A stretch of 64,000 bases of DNA from Isoptericola halotolerans. Lineage in GTDB: Bacteria > Actinomycetota > Actinomycetes > Actinomycetales > Cellulomonadaceae. The DNA is taken from positions 657,211 to 721,210 of the forward strand of contig NZ_PVTX01000001.1 in assembly GCF_003003075.1 (NCBI RefSeq). Direction: 5' to 3'. The position numbers and the translations under genes are program-made. The notes beneath the pieces are model-generated. The model had not been told where the DNA came from. It worked only from the letters and a program-made list of their open reading frames with translations, and made no database searches. The number at the start of each line of letters is the position of its first letter. Position 1 is the stretch's first letter. Of the stretch, positions 7,905 through 17,352 are shown piece by piece.

Positions 7905-9278
7905 TCAGGCGGCGCCGAGCGCCCAGGACATCGGCACCAGCTTCGCCTCGGACTCGGCCAGCTCCGCCTGCGGGTCGGACGCCGCCACGATCCCGCAGCC
8001 GGCGAAGAGCCGCACGTGGCGCGGGTCGTCGCCGAGCTCCGCGGACCGCAGCGCGATGCCCCACTCGCCGTCGCCGTCGGCGCCCACCCAGCCGACCGGA
8101 CCGGCGTAGCGGGCGCGGTCCATGCCCTCGATCTCCCGGATGAGGTCGCGAGCGGCCACGGTCGGGGTCCCGCACACCGCCGCGGACGGGTGCAGGGCCG
8201 CCGCGAGCGTCAGCGAGCTCGCCCGGGCGCCCGGGTCGAGCACGGCCGTGACGTCGGACGCGAGGTGCATGACGTTCGGCAGGTGGAGCACGAACGGCGC
8301 GTCCGGCACGTTCATCGAGGAGCAGAACGGCTCGAGGGCGTGCGCCACCGAGCTGACGGCGAACTCGTGCTCCTCCAGGTCCTTCGACGAGCGGGCGAGC
8401 TGGGCGGCGTGCAGCAGGGCGTCGTCGTCGCTCATCCCCGGCTCGCGACGGATGGTGCCGGCCAGCACGCGGGACGTGACGAGCCCCTTCTCGCTGCGGA
8501 CGAGCAGCTCGGGCGTGGCCCCCACCATGCCGCCCACGGAGAAGGTCCAGCACGAGGAGTAGCCGTCGGCGAGACGGCGCAGCACCCAGCGCGGGTCCAC
8601 GGGCCGTTCCGCGGTGGCGAGCACCTCGCGCGCCAGGACGACCTTCTCGAGCTCGCCGGCCTGGATGCGCTCGACCCCCTCGGCGACGACGGCGGGCCAG
8701 TCGCGGGCGGCCACGGCGCCGTCGGCGAGGGTCACCCGCCCGGGGTCGGTGACCGGTTCGCGCACGGTCCGGGCCAGCGCCGCGGGACCGGGGGCGTCCA
8801 GCTGGTCCGCGGGAGCGATCGTCGTCATCCACGACACGTCGCCCCGCCGTCCGACGACGACCCGCGGCACGACGAGCGAGCCCTCCGGGCGGGCGCCGTC
8901 GAAGTGGTCGCCCGTGCCGCCGTCGTCGAACGCGAAGGTGCCGAACGCCACGGGACCCGTGCCGGGCAGGCCGACCTCGTCCCGGACGACGGCGCGGGCG
9001 AGCGTCGCACGCCAGGCGGCCTCGGCGTCGGCGAACCGGCCGGGTCCGAACGTGTCGAGCCTCAGCGCCTCGCCCCAGCCGACCAGGCCGTCGCCGCGGC
9101 GCACCCACGTCAGGGGCCGGGTGTCGGGCAGCAGGTCGACCAGTGCCGTGAGGTCGGCGGGGAGAGGGTCGATGCGCGTGGTGCGCACGACCAGCGGCTG
9201 GGGCTCGATGGCGTGCGAGCGGCTGCCGGAGGACGCGCCCGACGGCGGTACCGGCGCCGGGTGGGGCGTGGCGGACAT
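7905..9278 (-). CDS. menF: Isochorismate synthase (MenF)
   Basis: MenF isomerises chorismate to isochorismate, the first committed step to menaquinone. The 457-residue protein has the chorismate-binding fold, with the signatures [51 protein letters not shown], and the C-terminal GPVGW...[16 protein letters not shown] block. The chosen start (ATG at 9276-9278) is preceded by TATCCT 7 nt upstream, so the mRNA is probably leaderless. The same frame stays open far upstream, but those residues look like antisense shadow of menG. It is divergent from menG. A salicylate synthase is a possible alternative, but the location among men genes favours MenF. Confidence 0.93.
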   Translation of the reverse strand: MSATPHPAPVPPSGASSGSRSHAIEPQPLVVRTTRIDPLPADLTALVDLLPDTRPLTWVRRGDGLVGWGEALRLDTFGPGRFADAEAAWRATLARAVVRDEVGLPGTGPVAFGTFAFDDGGTGDHFDGARPEGSLVVPRVVVGRRGDVSWMTTIAPADQLDAPGPAALARTVREPVTDPGRVTLADGAVAARDWPAVVAEGVERIQAGELEKVVLAREVLATAERPVDPRWVLRRLADGYSSCWTFSVGGMVGATPELLVRSEKGLVTSRVLAGTIRREPGMSDDDALLHAAQLARSSKDLEEHEFAVSSVAHALEPFCSSMNVPDAPFVLHLPNVMHLASDVTAVLDPGARASSLTLAAALHPSAAVCGTPTVAARDLIREIEGMDRARYAGPVGWVGADGDGEWGIALRSAELGDDPRHVRLFAGCGIVAASDPQAELAESEAKLVPMSWALGAA

Positions 9279-9285
9279 CGGGCCC

Positions 9286-9291
9286 AGGATA
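9286..9291 (-). promoter_or_regulatory. -10 box of leaderless menF promoter
   Basis: On the minus strand TATCCT is followed by 7 nt and the ATG of menF. No Shine-Dalgarno sequence is present. Confidence 0.5.
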
Positions 9292-9355
9292 CGCCGACGC
9301 GCGCCCGTGGCACCCGGGTGCCGGGGTCCCGGGCGACCGCGCGGGGCAGACGTGG

Positions 9356-9361
9356 CACGAT
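9356..9361 (+). promoter_or_regulatory. Possible -10 box for menG
   Basis: CACGAT is followed by 7 nt and the GTG at 9369. Only the two most conserved -10 bases match, so this is weak. It supports the GTG over the ATG at 9360 as the menG start. Confidence 0.3.
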
Positions 9362-9368
9362 GGCCGAC

Positions 9369-10061
9369 GTGTCCCGCGCCAGCCTGGAGAAGAACCCTGC
9401 CGAGGTCGCGTCGATGTTCGACGGGATCGCCCGGCGGTACGACGTGACGAACGACCTGATCTCGCTCGGGCAGGACCGCCGGTGGCGGCGAGCCACCGTC
9501 GCGGCGGTCGGCGCGCACCCCGGTGAGCGCGTGCTCGACCTGGCGGCCGGGACGGGGACCTCCAGCGAGCCGTTCGCGGACGCCGGCGCCGTCGTCGTCC
9601 CCTCGGACTTCTCGTTCGGGATGCTCCAGGTCGGCAAGTCGCGTCGCGGCGACCTGCCGTTCGTGGCCGGGGACGCCACGCGGCTGCCGTTCGCGGACGC
9701 GGCGTTCGACGCGGTGACGATCAGCTTCGGTCTGCGCAACGTCGTCGACACCTCGGCCGCGCTGGCCGAGATGCTGCGGGTGGTGCGGCCGGGCGGCCGC
9801 ATCGTCATCTGCGAGTTCTCGCACCCGACGTGGGCGCCGTTCCGGCAGGTCTACCTCGAGTACCTCATGCGGGCGCTGCCGGCCGTGGCGGCCGCGGTGA
9901 CGCGGGACAAGGGCTCGTACGAGTACCTGGCGGAGTCGATCCGCGCCTGGCCCGACCAGGAGGCGCTGGGCCGGCTGATGCTGGCCGCCGGGTGGTCCCG
10001 CGTGGGCTACCGGAACCTGTCGGGCGGCATCGTCGCCCTGCACCGCGCCGTCCGTCCCTGA
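9369..10061 (+). CDS. menG: Demethylmenaquinone methyltransferase (MenG/UbiE)
   Basis: MenG uses S-adenosylmethionine to C-methylate demethylmenaquinone, the last ring step. The 230-residue protein has the SAM-binding motif [12 protein letters not shown], the UbiE signatures [17 protein letters not shown] near the start and TISFGLRNV, and the C-terminal block [14 protein letters not shown]...[10 protein letters not shown]. The GTG at 9369 gives the N-terminus [10 protein letters not shown], which matches mycobacterial MenG (MSRAALDKDP). The ATG at 9360 would add three residues. The neighbours menF and menJ and the nearby polyprenyl synthase recall the menG-menJ-grcC1 grouping of Mycobacterium. 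Downstream lie a 17-bp repeat array and a large hairpin. Confidence 0.96.
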   Translation: MSRASLEKNPAEVASMFDGIARRYDVTNDLISLGQDRRWRRATVAAVGAHPGERVLDLAAGTGTSSEPFADAGAVVVPSDFSFGMLQVGKSRRGDLPFVAGDATRLPFADAAFDAVTISFGLRNVVDTSAALAEMLRVVRPGGRIVICEFSHPTWAPFRQVYLEYLMRALPAVAAAVTRDKGSYEYLAESIRAWPDQEALGRLMLAAGWSRVGYRNLSGGIVALHRAVRP

Positions 10062-10085
10062 GGGCCCGCACCCCGACGGTGCGCC

Positions 10086-10154
10086 GAACGTCGTCGAACG
10101 TCGTCGCGCGTCGAACGTCGTCGCGCGTCGAACGTCGTGGCCTGCCGAACGTCG
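10086..10154. repeat. 17-bp-period direct repeats downstream of menG
   Basis: The core CGAACGTCG recurs with its AACGTCG at 10087, 10097, 10114, 10131 and 10148, so the last four copies have a strict 17-bp period. The last copy forms the outer part of the left arm of the perfect inverted repeat at 10144-10205. It is non-coding. Confidence 0.8.
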
Positions 10155-10205
10155 AGGTCCGGACCGCTTTGGCCTACCAAAGCGGTCCGGACCTCGACGT
10201 TCGGC
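10144..10205. terminator. Perfect 29-bp inverted repeat between convergent genes
   Basis: The left arm 10144-10172 and the right arm 10177-10205 are exact reverse complements over 29 bp, separated by a 4-nt loop (CCTA). The element lies between the convergent menG and the small YtxH-type gene, 11 bp from the latter's stop, so it can terminate transcription from both sides. The perfection and length are unusual for a plain terminator. Confidence 0.8.
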
Positions 10206-10216
10206 GGGTGGTGGCG

Positions 10217-10375
10217 TCAGCTCTTGGTGAACTCGCTGACCTTCTCCTGGACGCGCGGGTCGTTCCACGTCTCGGTGGCCCACCCCTTGGCCTGGTCGAG
10301 GGTCGAGCGACCCTTCTCCGTGCCGAGGAAGTAGCCCAGCGCGGCGCCGATGACGAGTGCGGTCGTTGCCTTCAT
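10217..10375 (-). CDS. Small YtxH-like membrane protein, 52 residues
   Basis: This 52-residue protein has one N-terminal membrane helix (ATTALVIGAALGYFLGTEKG) and a charged C-terminal half that contains the GxxLGxxxAPxxG-like pattern of the YtxH/YgaM group. The real start is MKATT at 10375, with AGGAGG 9 nt upstream. A longer start at 10495 gives basic low-complexity sequence and was rejected. It is tail-to-tail with menG. Members of the group are often general-stress proteins; the function here is unknown. Confidence 0.8.
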   Translation of the reverse strand: MKATTALVIGAALGYFLGTEKGRSTLDQAKGWATETWNDPRVQEKVSEFTKS

Positions 10376-10472
10376 GGTGCGGTGCCTCCTGGTGGCAGAT
10401 GCGGGTCGGACGGTGCGCTGATGCGGTTCGACCGTATGCCGCGACCTGCCTCGACGCCACCCTGGGCCCGAG

Positions 10473-10488
10473 GGAAGGTTCACCTTCC
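10473..10488. promoter_or_regulatory. GGAAGG-N4-CCTTCC palindrome in divergent promoter region
   Basis: The perfect inverted repeat GGAAGGTTCACCTTCC lies between the YtxH-like gene and menJ, upstream of both. It is a candidate operator; the regulator is unknown. Confidence 0.35.
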
Positions 10489-10531
10489 TACACATCTGCC
10501 GAGGATCGTGACTAGAGTGACGCGCAGTACG

Positions 10532-10549
10532 TTGTGACTGAGTTCACAA
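10532..10549. promoter_or_regulatory. CRP/GlxR-type binding site upstream of menJ-nuo
   Basis: TTGTGACTGAGTTCACAA is a perfect 6-6-6 inverted repeat with the TGTGA-N6-TCACA core recognised by CRP/FNR-family regulators such as GlxR and mycobacterial CRP. It lies 50 bp upstream of the menJ start. Possible -10 boxes TAGAGT (10513-10518) and TACGTT (10528-10533) are upstream of or overlap the site, which would favour repression, but the true start site is unknown. Confidence 0.65.
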
Positions 10550-10598
10550 GACGTCCCCGGCAACGGAGTCGGGGTCTCTCGTCCAGGGAGGTGAGGCA

Positions 10599-11924
10599 GT
10601 GCGAGCATCGCATCGCGACGACGCCGACGTGATCGTCGTGGGCGCCGGGCCGGCCGGTGCCTCGACCGCGCACTGGTGCGCCTCCGCCGGCCTCGACGTG
10701 CTCCTCCTGGACAAGGCGTCCTTCCCGCGCGACAAGATCTGCGGCGACGGCCTGACGCCGCGCGCCGTGGCCGAGCTCGCCCGGATGGGCGTCGACACGC
10801 GGCCCGACGACGGCTGGATCCGCAACGAGGGTCTGCGCGTGGTCGCCGGCGGGCGGTCCTGGGAGCTCGCCTGGCCCGAGCTGACCACCTACCCCGGCTA
10901 CGGGATGGCCCGCGCCCGCACGTCGCTCGACCACCGGCTGGTCCAGCACGCGCAGGCCTCCGGCGCCAAGCTCGTCGAGCGCACGCGGGTCGCCGGCGCG
11001 CTGACCGACGAGCGCAGCGACCGCGTCGTGGGCGTGACGGCGCAGCCTCTCGACGGGCGTGGCCGCGCCGACGGCCCCGTGACCACGTACCGCGCTCCCG
11101 TCGTCGTCGCCGCCGACGGCGTGTCCTCGCGGTTCGCGACCACGCTCGGCATCACGCGCCGTGACGACCGCCCCCTGGGCACCGCCGTGCGCACCTACTT
11201 CCGCACCGAGCACGCGGGCGGGGTCACCTCGCGCCACGAGGACCCCTTCATGGAGTCCCACCTCGAGCTGTGGGACGGCGCGCCGGGGGAGTCGAACCTC
11301 CTGCCCGGCTACGGCTGGATCTTCGCCCTCGGCGACGGCACGGCGAACGTGGGTCTCGGCGCGGTCAGCTCCACCCCGGCCCGCCAGTCCGCCACCGGGC
11401 ACGACTACCGCGCGCTGATGGCCGCGTGGATGCGCAACACCCCGAGCGAGTGGGGCTTCACCCCCGACAACCAGGTCGGTCCGGTGCGGGGTGCCGCACT
11501 GCCGATGGGGTTCAACCGGTCGCCGATGTACGCGGACGGCACGCTGCTGGTGGGTGACTCCGCCGGGATGGTCAGCCCGTTCAACGGCGAAGGCATCGCC
11601 TACGCGCTCCAGGCCGGGCGGGTGGCCGCCGACGCGATCGCGCAGGCCCGCACCCGGACCACCGACGACGCGCGCGAGCGCACCCTGGCCACCTACACCG
11701 ACCGCATGCGTGCCGACCTGGGCGGCTACTACACGCTCGGGCGCTGGTTCGTGCGGCTCATCGAGCACCCCGCGGTGATGCGGCTGTGCGTGCGGTACGG
11801 GCTGCCACGGCGGGTCGTCATGCAGTTCGTCCTCAAGCTGCTCTCGGACTGCTACGAGCCCCGCGGCGGTGACTGGGTCGACCGGGTCATCGCCGGGCTC
11901 ACCAGGGTGGTCCCGAATGCGTGA
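10599..11924 (+). CDS. menJ: Menaquinone/geranylgeranyl reductase family flavoprotein (MenJ-like)
   Basis: This 441-residue FAD-dependent oxidoreductase belongs to the geranylgeranyl reductase family. The characterised mycobacterial member MenJ saturates the beta-isoprene of menaquinone. It has the dinucleotide motif VVGAGPAGAS at 13-22, the family marker FPRDKICGDGLTPRA, and the second FAD motif GDSAGMVSPFNGEGI. The start is a GTG at 10599 with a strong AGGGAGGTGAG ribosome site. It is followed by nuoA after 146 bp and probably forms one transcription unit with the nuo operon. Partly saturated menaquinones are normal in cellulomonads, which supports a MenJ role over a carotenoid or lipid reductase. 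A CRP-type site lies upstream. Confidence 0.88.
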   Translation: MRASHRDDADVIVVGAGPAGASTAHWCASAGLDVLLLDKASFPRDKICGDGLTPRAVAELARMGVDTRPDDGWIRNEGLRVVAGGRSWELAWPELTTYPGYGMARARTSLDHRLVQHAQASGAKLVERTRVAGALTDERSDRVVGVTAQPLDGRGRADGPVTTYRAPVVVAADGVSSRFATTLGITRRDDRPLGTAVRTYFRTEHAGGVTSRHEDPFMESHLELWDGAPGESNLLPGYGWIFALGDGTANVGLGAVSSTPARQSATGHDYRALMAAWMRNTPSEWGFTPDNQVGPVRGAALPMGFNRSPMYADGTLLVGDSAGMVSPFNGEGIAYALQAGRVAADAIAQARTRTTDDARERTLATYTDRMRADLGGYYTLGRWFVRLIEHPAVMRLCVRYGLPRRVVMQFVLKLLSDCYEPRGGDWVDRVIAGLTRVVPNA

Positions 11925-12074
11925 GGTCCAGGAGCCCCCGCAGAGGGACGCCGAGGGACGACGTGTGCCGGAGCGCGGCACCGGAGAGCTCGCGCGGAGG
12001 AGCGTGGCATGAGACCCGACGTGGCACGAGGGAGTGACACCGACGTGATCGATCCAGGCGAGGAGATCCGATGA
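11917..12074 (+). other. Two chained mini-ORFs between menJ and nuoA
   Basis: An ATG at 11917 overlaps the menJ stop and opens a 31-codon ORF ending in TGA 12010-12012. That stop overlaps an ATG at 12009 that opens a 21-codon ORF whose TGA (12072-12074) overlaps the nuoA ATG (12071). The chain therefore links menJ to nuoA by start-stop overlaps with no gap. Neither peptide is recognisable. It may be chance, or a translational-coupling device. Confidence 0.3.
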
Positions 12075-12433
12075 GCAACCCGTACGTCCCGGTGCTGGTC
12101 CTCATGGGGATCGCGGCCGTGCTCGCGCTCGGCGGGGTGGCGGCGAGCGCCGTCATCGGGCCCAAGCGGTACAACCGCGCCAAGCTGGACGCGTACGAGT
12201 GCGGCATCGAGCCGACCCCGCTCGCGATGGGTGGCGGCCGCCTGCCGATCAAGTACTACCTGGTGGCGATGACGTTCATCGTCTTCGACATCGAGGTGGT
12301 CTTCCTCTACCCGTGGGCCGTGGACTTCGCCGTCCTGGCCGGGTTCGGGCTGGCGGCGATGCTCGTCTTCCTGGTGCTGATCACCGTGCCGTTCGTCTAC
12401 GAGTGGCGGCGCGGCGGGTTCGACTGGGTCTGA
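12071..12433 (+). CDS. nuoA: NADH-quinone oxidoreductase subunit A
   Basis: NuoA is a small membrane-arm subunit of complex I, close to the quinone channel. The 120-residue protein has three membrane helices (about 7-29, 64-86 and 90-112). It has the conserved loop YECGIEP at about residues 42-48, which contains the cysteine exposed during the active/deactive change, and the [12 protein letters not shown] motif at the start of helix 2. The ATG has GAGGAG 6 nt upstream. It is the first gene of the nuoA-N operon. Confidence 0.98.
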   Translation: MSNPYVPVLVLMGIAAVLALGGVAASAVIGPKRYNRAKLDAYECGIEPTPLAMGGGRLPIKYYLVAMTFIVFDIEVVFLYPWAVDFAVLAGFGLAAMLVFLVLITVPFVYEWRRGGFDWV

Positions 12434-12449
12434 CAGGAAGTTCGGCAAG

Positions 12450-12469
12450 GGTGCCGCTGCGGTGGCACC
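12450..12469 (+). other. Intercistronic hairpin between nuoA and nuoB
   Basis: GGTGCC (12450-12455) and GGCACC (12464-12469) pair around an 8-nt loop, just upstream of the very strong AAGGAGGAGAC ribosome site of nuoB. This is the only sizeable gap inside the nuo operon (58 bp). It may tune nuoB translation or mRNA processing. Confidence 0.4.
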
Positions 12470-12491
12470 GACGCTCCGCGAAGGAGGAGAC

Positions 12492-13043
12492 ATGGGGCTG
12501 GAGGAATCGCCGTCGGGCTTCCTGCTCACGACGATCGAGGACCTCGCGGGCTACCTGCGCAAGGCGTCCGTGTGGCCGGTGACGTTCGGTCTGGCGTGCT
12601 GCGCCATCGAGATGATGGCGGCCGGTGCGTCGCGGTTCGACCTGTCCCGGTTCGGCATGGAGGTGTTCCGGGCGTCACCGCGCCAGGCCGACCTGATGAT
12701 CGTGGCCGGGCGCGTCAGCCAGAAGATGGCGCCCGTCGTCCGGCAGGTCTACGACCAGATGAGCGAGCCCAAGTGGGTGCTGTCGATGGGTGTGTGCGCG
12801 TCCAGCGGCGGCATGTTCAACAACTACGCGATCGTGCAGGGCGTCGACCACATCCTGCCCGTCGACATCTACCTGCCGGGCTGCCCGCCGCGCCCCGAGA
12901 TGCTGATCAACGCGATCCTGGCGCTGCACCAGCAGATCCAGGACGCGCCGCTCGGCGTGAACCGGGTCGAGGCGGCGAAGGCCGCCGAGGCGGCGGCGCT
13001 CGAGGCGACGCCCACCTCCCGGATGATCGGCCTGCTGCGATGA
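12492..13043 (+). CDS. nuoB: NADH-quinone oxidoreductase subunit B
   Basis: NuoB carries the terminal N2 [4Fe-4S] cluster that passes electrons to menaquinone. The 183-residue protein has the ligand cysteines C36/C37 (GLACCAIE), C102 (GVCASSGG) and C131 (PGCPPRPE). The ATG at 12492 has AAGGAGGAGAC immediately upstream and gives the normal N-terminus [11 protein letters not shown] start 30 bp earlier was rejected because it lacks a ribosome site. The stop overlaps the nuoC ATG by 4 bp (ATGA). Confidence 0.98.
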   Translation: MGLEESPSGFLLTTIEDLAGYLRKASVWPVTFGLACCAIEMMAAGASRFDLSRFGMEVFRASPRQADLMIVAGRVSQKMAPVVRQVYDQMSEPKWVLSMGVCASSGGMFNNYAIVQGVDHILPVDIYLPGCPPRPEMLINAILALHQQIQDAPLGVNRVEAAKAAEAAALEATPTSRMIGLLR

Positions 13044-13807
13044 CGCCGGACGAGGGGCGCGAGGTCGCCCGCGGCGGTCACGACCTGCCGGAGCCGACGG
13101 CGGAGCTCGTCGCCGAGCGCACGGGCATGTTCGGCGCGCACGGCACGGGCGACACCTCCGGCTACGGCGGGCTGGTGCGCACGGTCACGATGCCGCCGGC
13201 CGCCGCCCGCCCCTACGGGAGCTGGTTCGACGAGGCCGTCGACGTGCTCGCGGAGGTCCTCGGCGAGCAGGGTGTCACGTTCGGCGACGCGGTCGAGCGG
13301 GTCACGGTCTTCGACCCGCGCCGGCGGGACGACGTCGACCCGGGCACGGACCCGAGCGACGACGCCGAGCTGACCCTGTACGTCGCCCGCGAGCACCTCG
13401 TGCCGGTCTGCCAGGTGCTGCGCGACGACCAGGACCTGCGCTTCGAGCTCTCCCTCGGGGTGTCGGGGGTCCACTACCCCGAGGACGCCGGGCGCGAGCT
13501 GCACGCCGTCTACCACCTGACGTCGGTGACGCACGCGCGCCGGCTGCGCCTCGAGGTCACGTGCCCGGACGCGGACCCGCACATCCCGACGACCACCGGC
13601 GTCTACCCGACGAACGACTGGCACGAGCGTGAGACGTGGGACTTCTTCGGGATCGTGTTCGACGGCCATCCCGGCCTGGCCCGCATCGAGATGCCGGACG
13701 ACTGGCCGGGTCACCCGCAGCGCAAGGACTACCCGCTCGGCGGGATCCCCGTGGAGTACAAGGGCGCCACGGTGCCGCCGCCGGACACGAGGAGGCAGTA
13801 CTCATGA
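13040..13807 (+). CDS. nuoC: NADH-quinone oxidoreductase subunit C
   Basis: NuoC is the 30-kDa peripheral-arm subunit that lies next to NuoD. The 255-residue protein has a variable N-terminal part and the family signature [16 protein letters not shown] with the following [19 protein letters not shown]. The length is normal for actinobacteria, where NuoC and NuoD are separate polypeptides. It starts within the nuoB stop (ATGA) and ends within the nuoD start. Confidence 0.97.
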   Translation: MTPDEGREVARGGHDLPEPTAELVAERTGMFGAHGTGDTSGYGGLVRTVTMPPAAARPYGSWFDEAVDVLAEVLGEQGVTFGDAVERVTVFDPRRRDDVDPGTDPSDDAELTLYVAREHLVPVCQVLRDDQDLRFELSLGVSGVHYPEDAGRELHAVYHLTSVTHARRLRLEVTCPDADPHIPTTTGVYPTNDWHERETWDFFGIVFDGHPGLARIEMPDDWPGHPQRKDYPLGGIPVEYKGATVPPPDTRRQYS

Positions 13808-15174
13808 CCGCGCCTGCCCATGACAGCCCGCCCGCCCCGCACGCGGCGCGCTCGACGCGCCCGCCGAGCGAGGACTACGGGCCCAGCGTGCCGGGCTTCG
13901 AGGCGTCCGGCGGCGACTGGGACGAGATCGCGCGGGAGGCGATCGGCGAGGAGCGGATCGTCGTCAACATGGGGCCGCAGCACCCGTCCACCCACGGCGT
14001 GCTGCGCCTCATGCTCGAGATCGACGGCGAGACGGTGACCGAGGCCCGCTGCGGCATCGGGTACCTGCACACCGGCATCGAGAAGAACATGGAGTTCCGC
14101 ACCTGGACGCAGGGCACCACGTTCTGCACCCGGATGGACTACCTCGCGCCGCTGTTCCAGGAGACCGCCTACTGTCTCGGCACGGAGCGGCTGCTGGGCA
14201 TCACCGACGACGTGCCGGAGCGCGCGAGCGTGATCCGGGTGCTCATGATGGAGCTCAACCGCGTCGCCTCCCACCTGGTCTGCCTCGGCACGGGCGGCAA
14301 CGAGATGGGCGCGACGACGGTCATGACGATCGGGTTCACCGCCCGCGAGGAGATCCTGCGGCTCTTCGAGGCGATCACGGGCCTGCGCATGAACCACGCG
14401 TACGTGCGCCCGGGCGGCGTCGCCACGGACGCGCCGGAGGGCTTCACCGACCAGGTGCGGGCCGCGCTGCCGAAGGTCCGCGGGTACCTGGGCCAGCTCG
14501 GTGACCTGATGCTCGCCAACCCCATCTTCCGGTCGCGCCTCACGGACGTCGGTGTGCTCAACCTGGCCGGCTGCTTCGCCCTCGGCATCACGGGGCCGGT
14601 GCTGCGCTCGGCCGGGCACCCGTACGACGTGCGCAAGACCTTCCCGTACAGCGGCTACGAGACGTACGACTTCGACGTCCCGACCGACACCGCGGCGGAC
14701 TCGTACTCGCGCGTGGTGCTGCGCCTCGAGGAGTGCTACCAGTCGCTGAAGATCGTCGAGCAGTGCCTGCAGCGCCTGGACGACACGGTGGGAGCGCCGG
14801 TGATGGTCGCGGACAAGAAGGTCGCGTGGCCCGCCCAGCTGTCCGTCGGGTCCGACGGCCAGGGCAACTCGCTGGACCACATCCGCCAGATCATGGGCAC
14901 CTCGATGGAGGCCCTCATCCACCACTTCAAGCTGGTGACCGAGGGGTTCGGGGTCCCGGCCGGGCAGACGTGGCAGACGGTCGAGCACCCCCGCGGCGAG
15001 CTCGGCGTGCACCTCGTGTCCGACGGCGGCACGAGACCCTACCGGGCGCACTTCCGCGACCCGTCGTTCAACAATCTCCAGGCCGTGTCGGTGCTGTGCG
15101 AGGGCGGCCAGGTGGCCGACGTCGTCGTCGCCGTCGCGTCCCTGGACCCGGTGCTGGGAGGGGTGGACCGATGA
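13804..15174 (+). CDS. nuoD: NADH-quinone oxidoreductase subunit D
   Basis: NuoD is the 49-kDa subunit, related to hydrogenase large subunits, that forms the quinone-reduction site with NuoB. The 456-residue protein shows [15 protein letters not shown] (with the quinone-site His), [19 protein letters not shown], and the C-terminal [10 protein letters not shown]. An N-terminal extension of about 50 residues rich in Ala/Pro/Ser is typical of actinobacteria. ATGA overlaps link it to nuoC and nuoE. Confidence 0.98.
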   Translation: MTAPAHDSPPAPHAARSTRPPSEDYGPSVPGFEASGGDWDEIAREAIGEERIVVNMGPQHPSTHGVLRLMLEIDGETVTEARCGIGYLHTGIEKNMEFRTWTQGTTFCTRMDYLAPLFQETAYCLGTERLLGITDDVPERASVIRVLMMELNRVASHLVCLGTGGNEMGATTVMTIGFTAREEILRLFEAITGLRMNHAYVRPGGVATDAPEGFTDQVRAALPKVRGYLGQLGDLMLANPIFRSRLTDVGVLNLAGCFALGITGPVLRSAGHPYDVRKTFPYSGYETYDFDVPTDTAADSYSRVVLRLEECYQSLKIVEQCLQRLDDTVGAPVMVADKKVAWPAQLSVGSDGQGNSLDHIRQIMGTSMEALIHHFKLVTEGFGVPAGQTWQTVEHPRGELGVHLVSDGGTRPYRAHFRDPSFNNLQAVSVLCEGGQVADVVVAVASLDPVLGGVDR

Positions 15175-16019
15175 CGGCCGAACCGGTGGGCGCGCGGTCG
15201 CGCACGGGATACGACGCCGAAACCCTGGCCGCGCTGACGGCCGACGCCGAGCAGATCACGGCGCGCTACCCCGACCCCCGCTCCGGGCTGCTGCCGATGC
15301 TGCACCTGGTGCAGTCGGTGGACGGCTACGTCAGCCGGGACGGGATCCTGTTCTGCGCCGAGCAGCTGGAGATGACGGCGGCCGAGGTCTCGGCGGTCGC
15401 GACGTTCTACACCCAGTACAAGCGGCACCCCAACGGCACGTACACCGTGGGCGTGTGCACCAACACGCTGTGCGCGGTGATGGGCGGCGACGCGATCTTC
15501 GACCGCTTGTCGGAGCACCTCGACGTCGGGCACGACGAGACCACGCCGGACGGCTCGATCACGCTGGAGCGCGTCGAGTGCAACGCGGCCTGCGACTACG
15601 CCCCCGTGATGATGGTCAACTGGGAGTTCTTCGACAACCAGACCCCGGAGTCGGCCACGGAGATCGCCGACCGGCTGCGCGCGGGCCAGGACGTCACGCC
15701 GACCCGCGGGGCGGCGAGCGTGTGCTCGTTCAAGCAGACGAGCCGGGTGCTCGCCGGGTTCCCCGACGGACGTGCCGACGAGGGCACGGGCGCCGGGGGA
15801 CCCACGCTCGAGGGCCTGCGGATCGCGCGCGAGCGGGGCTGGACGGCCCCGGAGCCGGACGGCGTGGACGCCGCCGGCGAGCCCGCGGCCGAGGTGCCGC
15901 CGGAGACGGGCACGGCGCAGTCCAGCGCGGAGCGCAAGCCGACGACGACGCAGGACGAGAAGCCGGGCATGCCGGACGCCTCGGAGCCGGGCGAGCGGAC
16001 GGAGGGTTCCGATGACTGA
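15171..16019 (+). CDS. nuoE: NADH-quinone oxidoreductase subunit E
   Basis: NuoE is the 24-kDa thioredoxin-fold subunit that holds the N1a [2Fe-2S] cluster beside the NADH-binding NuoF. The 282-residue protein has the four ligand cysteines C96, C101 (VCTNTLC), C137 and C141 (ECNAAC). After about residue 190 comes an Ala/Glu/Pro-rich tail of about 90 residues of low complexity, making it longer than the E. coli protein (166). Such tails are frequent in actinobacteria. It overlaps the nuoF start by 8 bp. Confidence 0.97.
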   Translation: MTAEPVGARSRTGYDAETLAALTADAEQITARYPDPRSGLLPMLHLVQSVDGYVSRDGILFCAEQLEMTAAEVSAVATFYTQYKRHPNGTYTVGVCTNTLCAVMGGDAIFDRLSEHLDVGHDETTPDGSITLERVECNAACDYAPVMMVNWEFFDNQTPESATEIADRLRAGQDVTPTRGAASVCSFKQTSRVLAGFPDGRADEGTGAGGPTLEGLRIARERGWTAPEPDGVDAAGEPAAEVPPETGTAQSSAERKPTTTQDEKPGMPDASEPGERTEGSDD

Positions 16020-17352
16020 CATGCTCACGCCGGTCCTCACCGACACCTGGGACGCCCAGCGGTCGTGGACGTTGGAGTCCTACCTGGACCACGGCGGCTA
16101 CGAGGGCCTGCGGGCCGCGCTCGCCCAGGACCCCGCCGACGTGGTGCAGGCCGTCAAGGACTCCGGCCTGCGCGGCCGGGGCGGCGCCGGGTTCCCCACC
16201 GGCATGAAGTGGGGCTTCCTCCCCGCGCCCGACGGCGGACCCCGCTACCTGGTGGTCAACGCCGACGAGTCCGAGCCGGGCACCTGCAAGGACATCCCGC
16301 TGATGCTGGCCAGCCCGCAGCACCTGGTCGAGGGCGTCGCGATCACCAGCTACGCCATCGGGTGCCACCACGCGTTCATCTACGTCCGCGGCGAGGTGCT
16401 GCACGTCTACCGCCGCCTCCTGGCGGCCGTCCAGGAGGCCTACGACGCGGGGTACCTCGGCACCGACATCCAGGGGTCGGGGTTCGACCTCGAGGTCACC
16501 GTGCACGCGGGGGCCGGCGCCTACATCTGCGGCGAGGAGACGGCCCTGCTCGACTCCCTCGAGGGCAAGCGCGGCCAGCCGCGGCTCAAGCCGCCGTTCC
16601 CGGCCGTCGCCGGCCTGTACGCGCGGCCCACCGTGGTCAACAACGTCGAGTCGATCGCCTCGGTCCCCGGCATCCTGGCGAAGGGAGCCGAGTGGTTCGC
16701 GTCCATGGGCACGGAGAAGTCCCAGGGCCACGGGCTGTTCTCCCTGTCCGGCCACGTGACCCGGCCAGGGCAGTTCGAGGCGCCCCTGGGCATCACCCTG
16801 CGCGAGCTCCTGGAGCTCGCCGGCGGTGTCCGTGAGGGCCACGAGCTGAAGTTCTGGACCCCCGGCGGGTCCTCGACGCCGTTGTTCACGGCGGAGCACC
16901 TCGACGTGCCCCTCGACTACGAGTCGGTCGGGGCCGCGGGGTCCATGCTCGGCACCAGGGCGCTGCAGATCTTCGACGAGACGACCTGCGTGGTGCGGGC
17001 CGTGAGCCGGTGGACCGACTTCTACGCGCACGAGTCCTGCGGCAAGTGCACGCCCTGCCGCGAGGGCACCTACTGGCTCAAGCAGGTGCTGCACCGCATC
17101 GAGGCGGGCGAGGGCACCGGACCCGACATCGACCTGCTGCTCGACCTGTGCGACAACATCCTCGGCCGCGCGTTCTGCGCGCTGGGGGACGGGGCGACGT
17201 CGCCCATCACCTCGAGCATCCAGTACTTCCGGGACGAGTACGAGGCGCACCTCGACGGGCGGGGCTGCCCGTTCGACCCGGCCCGGTCCACGCTGTTCGA
17301 CGACACGCCCGAGGCGCCGCCGGCGCTCGCGGGTGCGGGAGGCCACCGATGA
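16012..17352 (+). CDS. nuoF: NADH-quinone oxidoreductase subunit F
   Basis: NuoF oxidises NADH with bound FMN and passes electrons to the N3 [4Fe-4S] cluster. The 446-residue protein has the NADH/FMN glycine-rich motifs [14 protein letters not shown] and [13 protein letters not shown], the cluster motif [12 protein letters not shown] and the fourth cysteine in [14 protein letters not shown]. The start at 16012 overlaps the nuoE stop; an alternative ATG lies at 16021. The stop overlaps nuoG by 4 bp. Confidence 0.98.
   Translation: MTDMLTPVLTDTWDAQRSWTLESYLDHGGYEGLRAALAQDPADVVQAVKDSGLRGRGGAGFPTGMKWGFLPAPDGGPRYLVVNADESEPGTCKDIPLMLASPQHLVEGVAITSYAIGCHHAFIYVRGEVLHVYRRLLAAVQEAYDAGYLGTDIQGSGFDLEVTVHAGAGAYICGEETALLDSLEGKRGQPRLKPPFPAVAGLYARPTVVNNVESIASVPGILAKGAEWFASMGTEKSQGHGLFSLSGHVTRPGQFEAPLGITLRELLELAGGVREGHELKFWTPGGSSTPLFTAEHLDVPLDYESVGAAGSMLGTRALQIFDETTCVVRAVSRWTDFYAHESCGKCTPCREGTYWLKQVLHRIEAGEGTGPDIDLLLDLCDNILGRAFCALGDGATSPITSSIQYFRDEYEAHLDGRGCPFDPARSTLFDDTPEAPPALAGAGGHR

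Noticed and set aside
7905..10460. Fusion of menF with an upstream 394-residue extension
   Set aside because: The extension is the antisense of menG and its repeats. The ATG at 9278 has a proper -10 box and gives the normal MenF length.
10217..10495. Longer form of the YtxH-like protein starting at 10495
   Set aside because: The extra residues are basic and low complexity, and they cross the promoter region. AGGAGG precedes the ATG at 10375.
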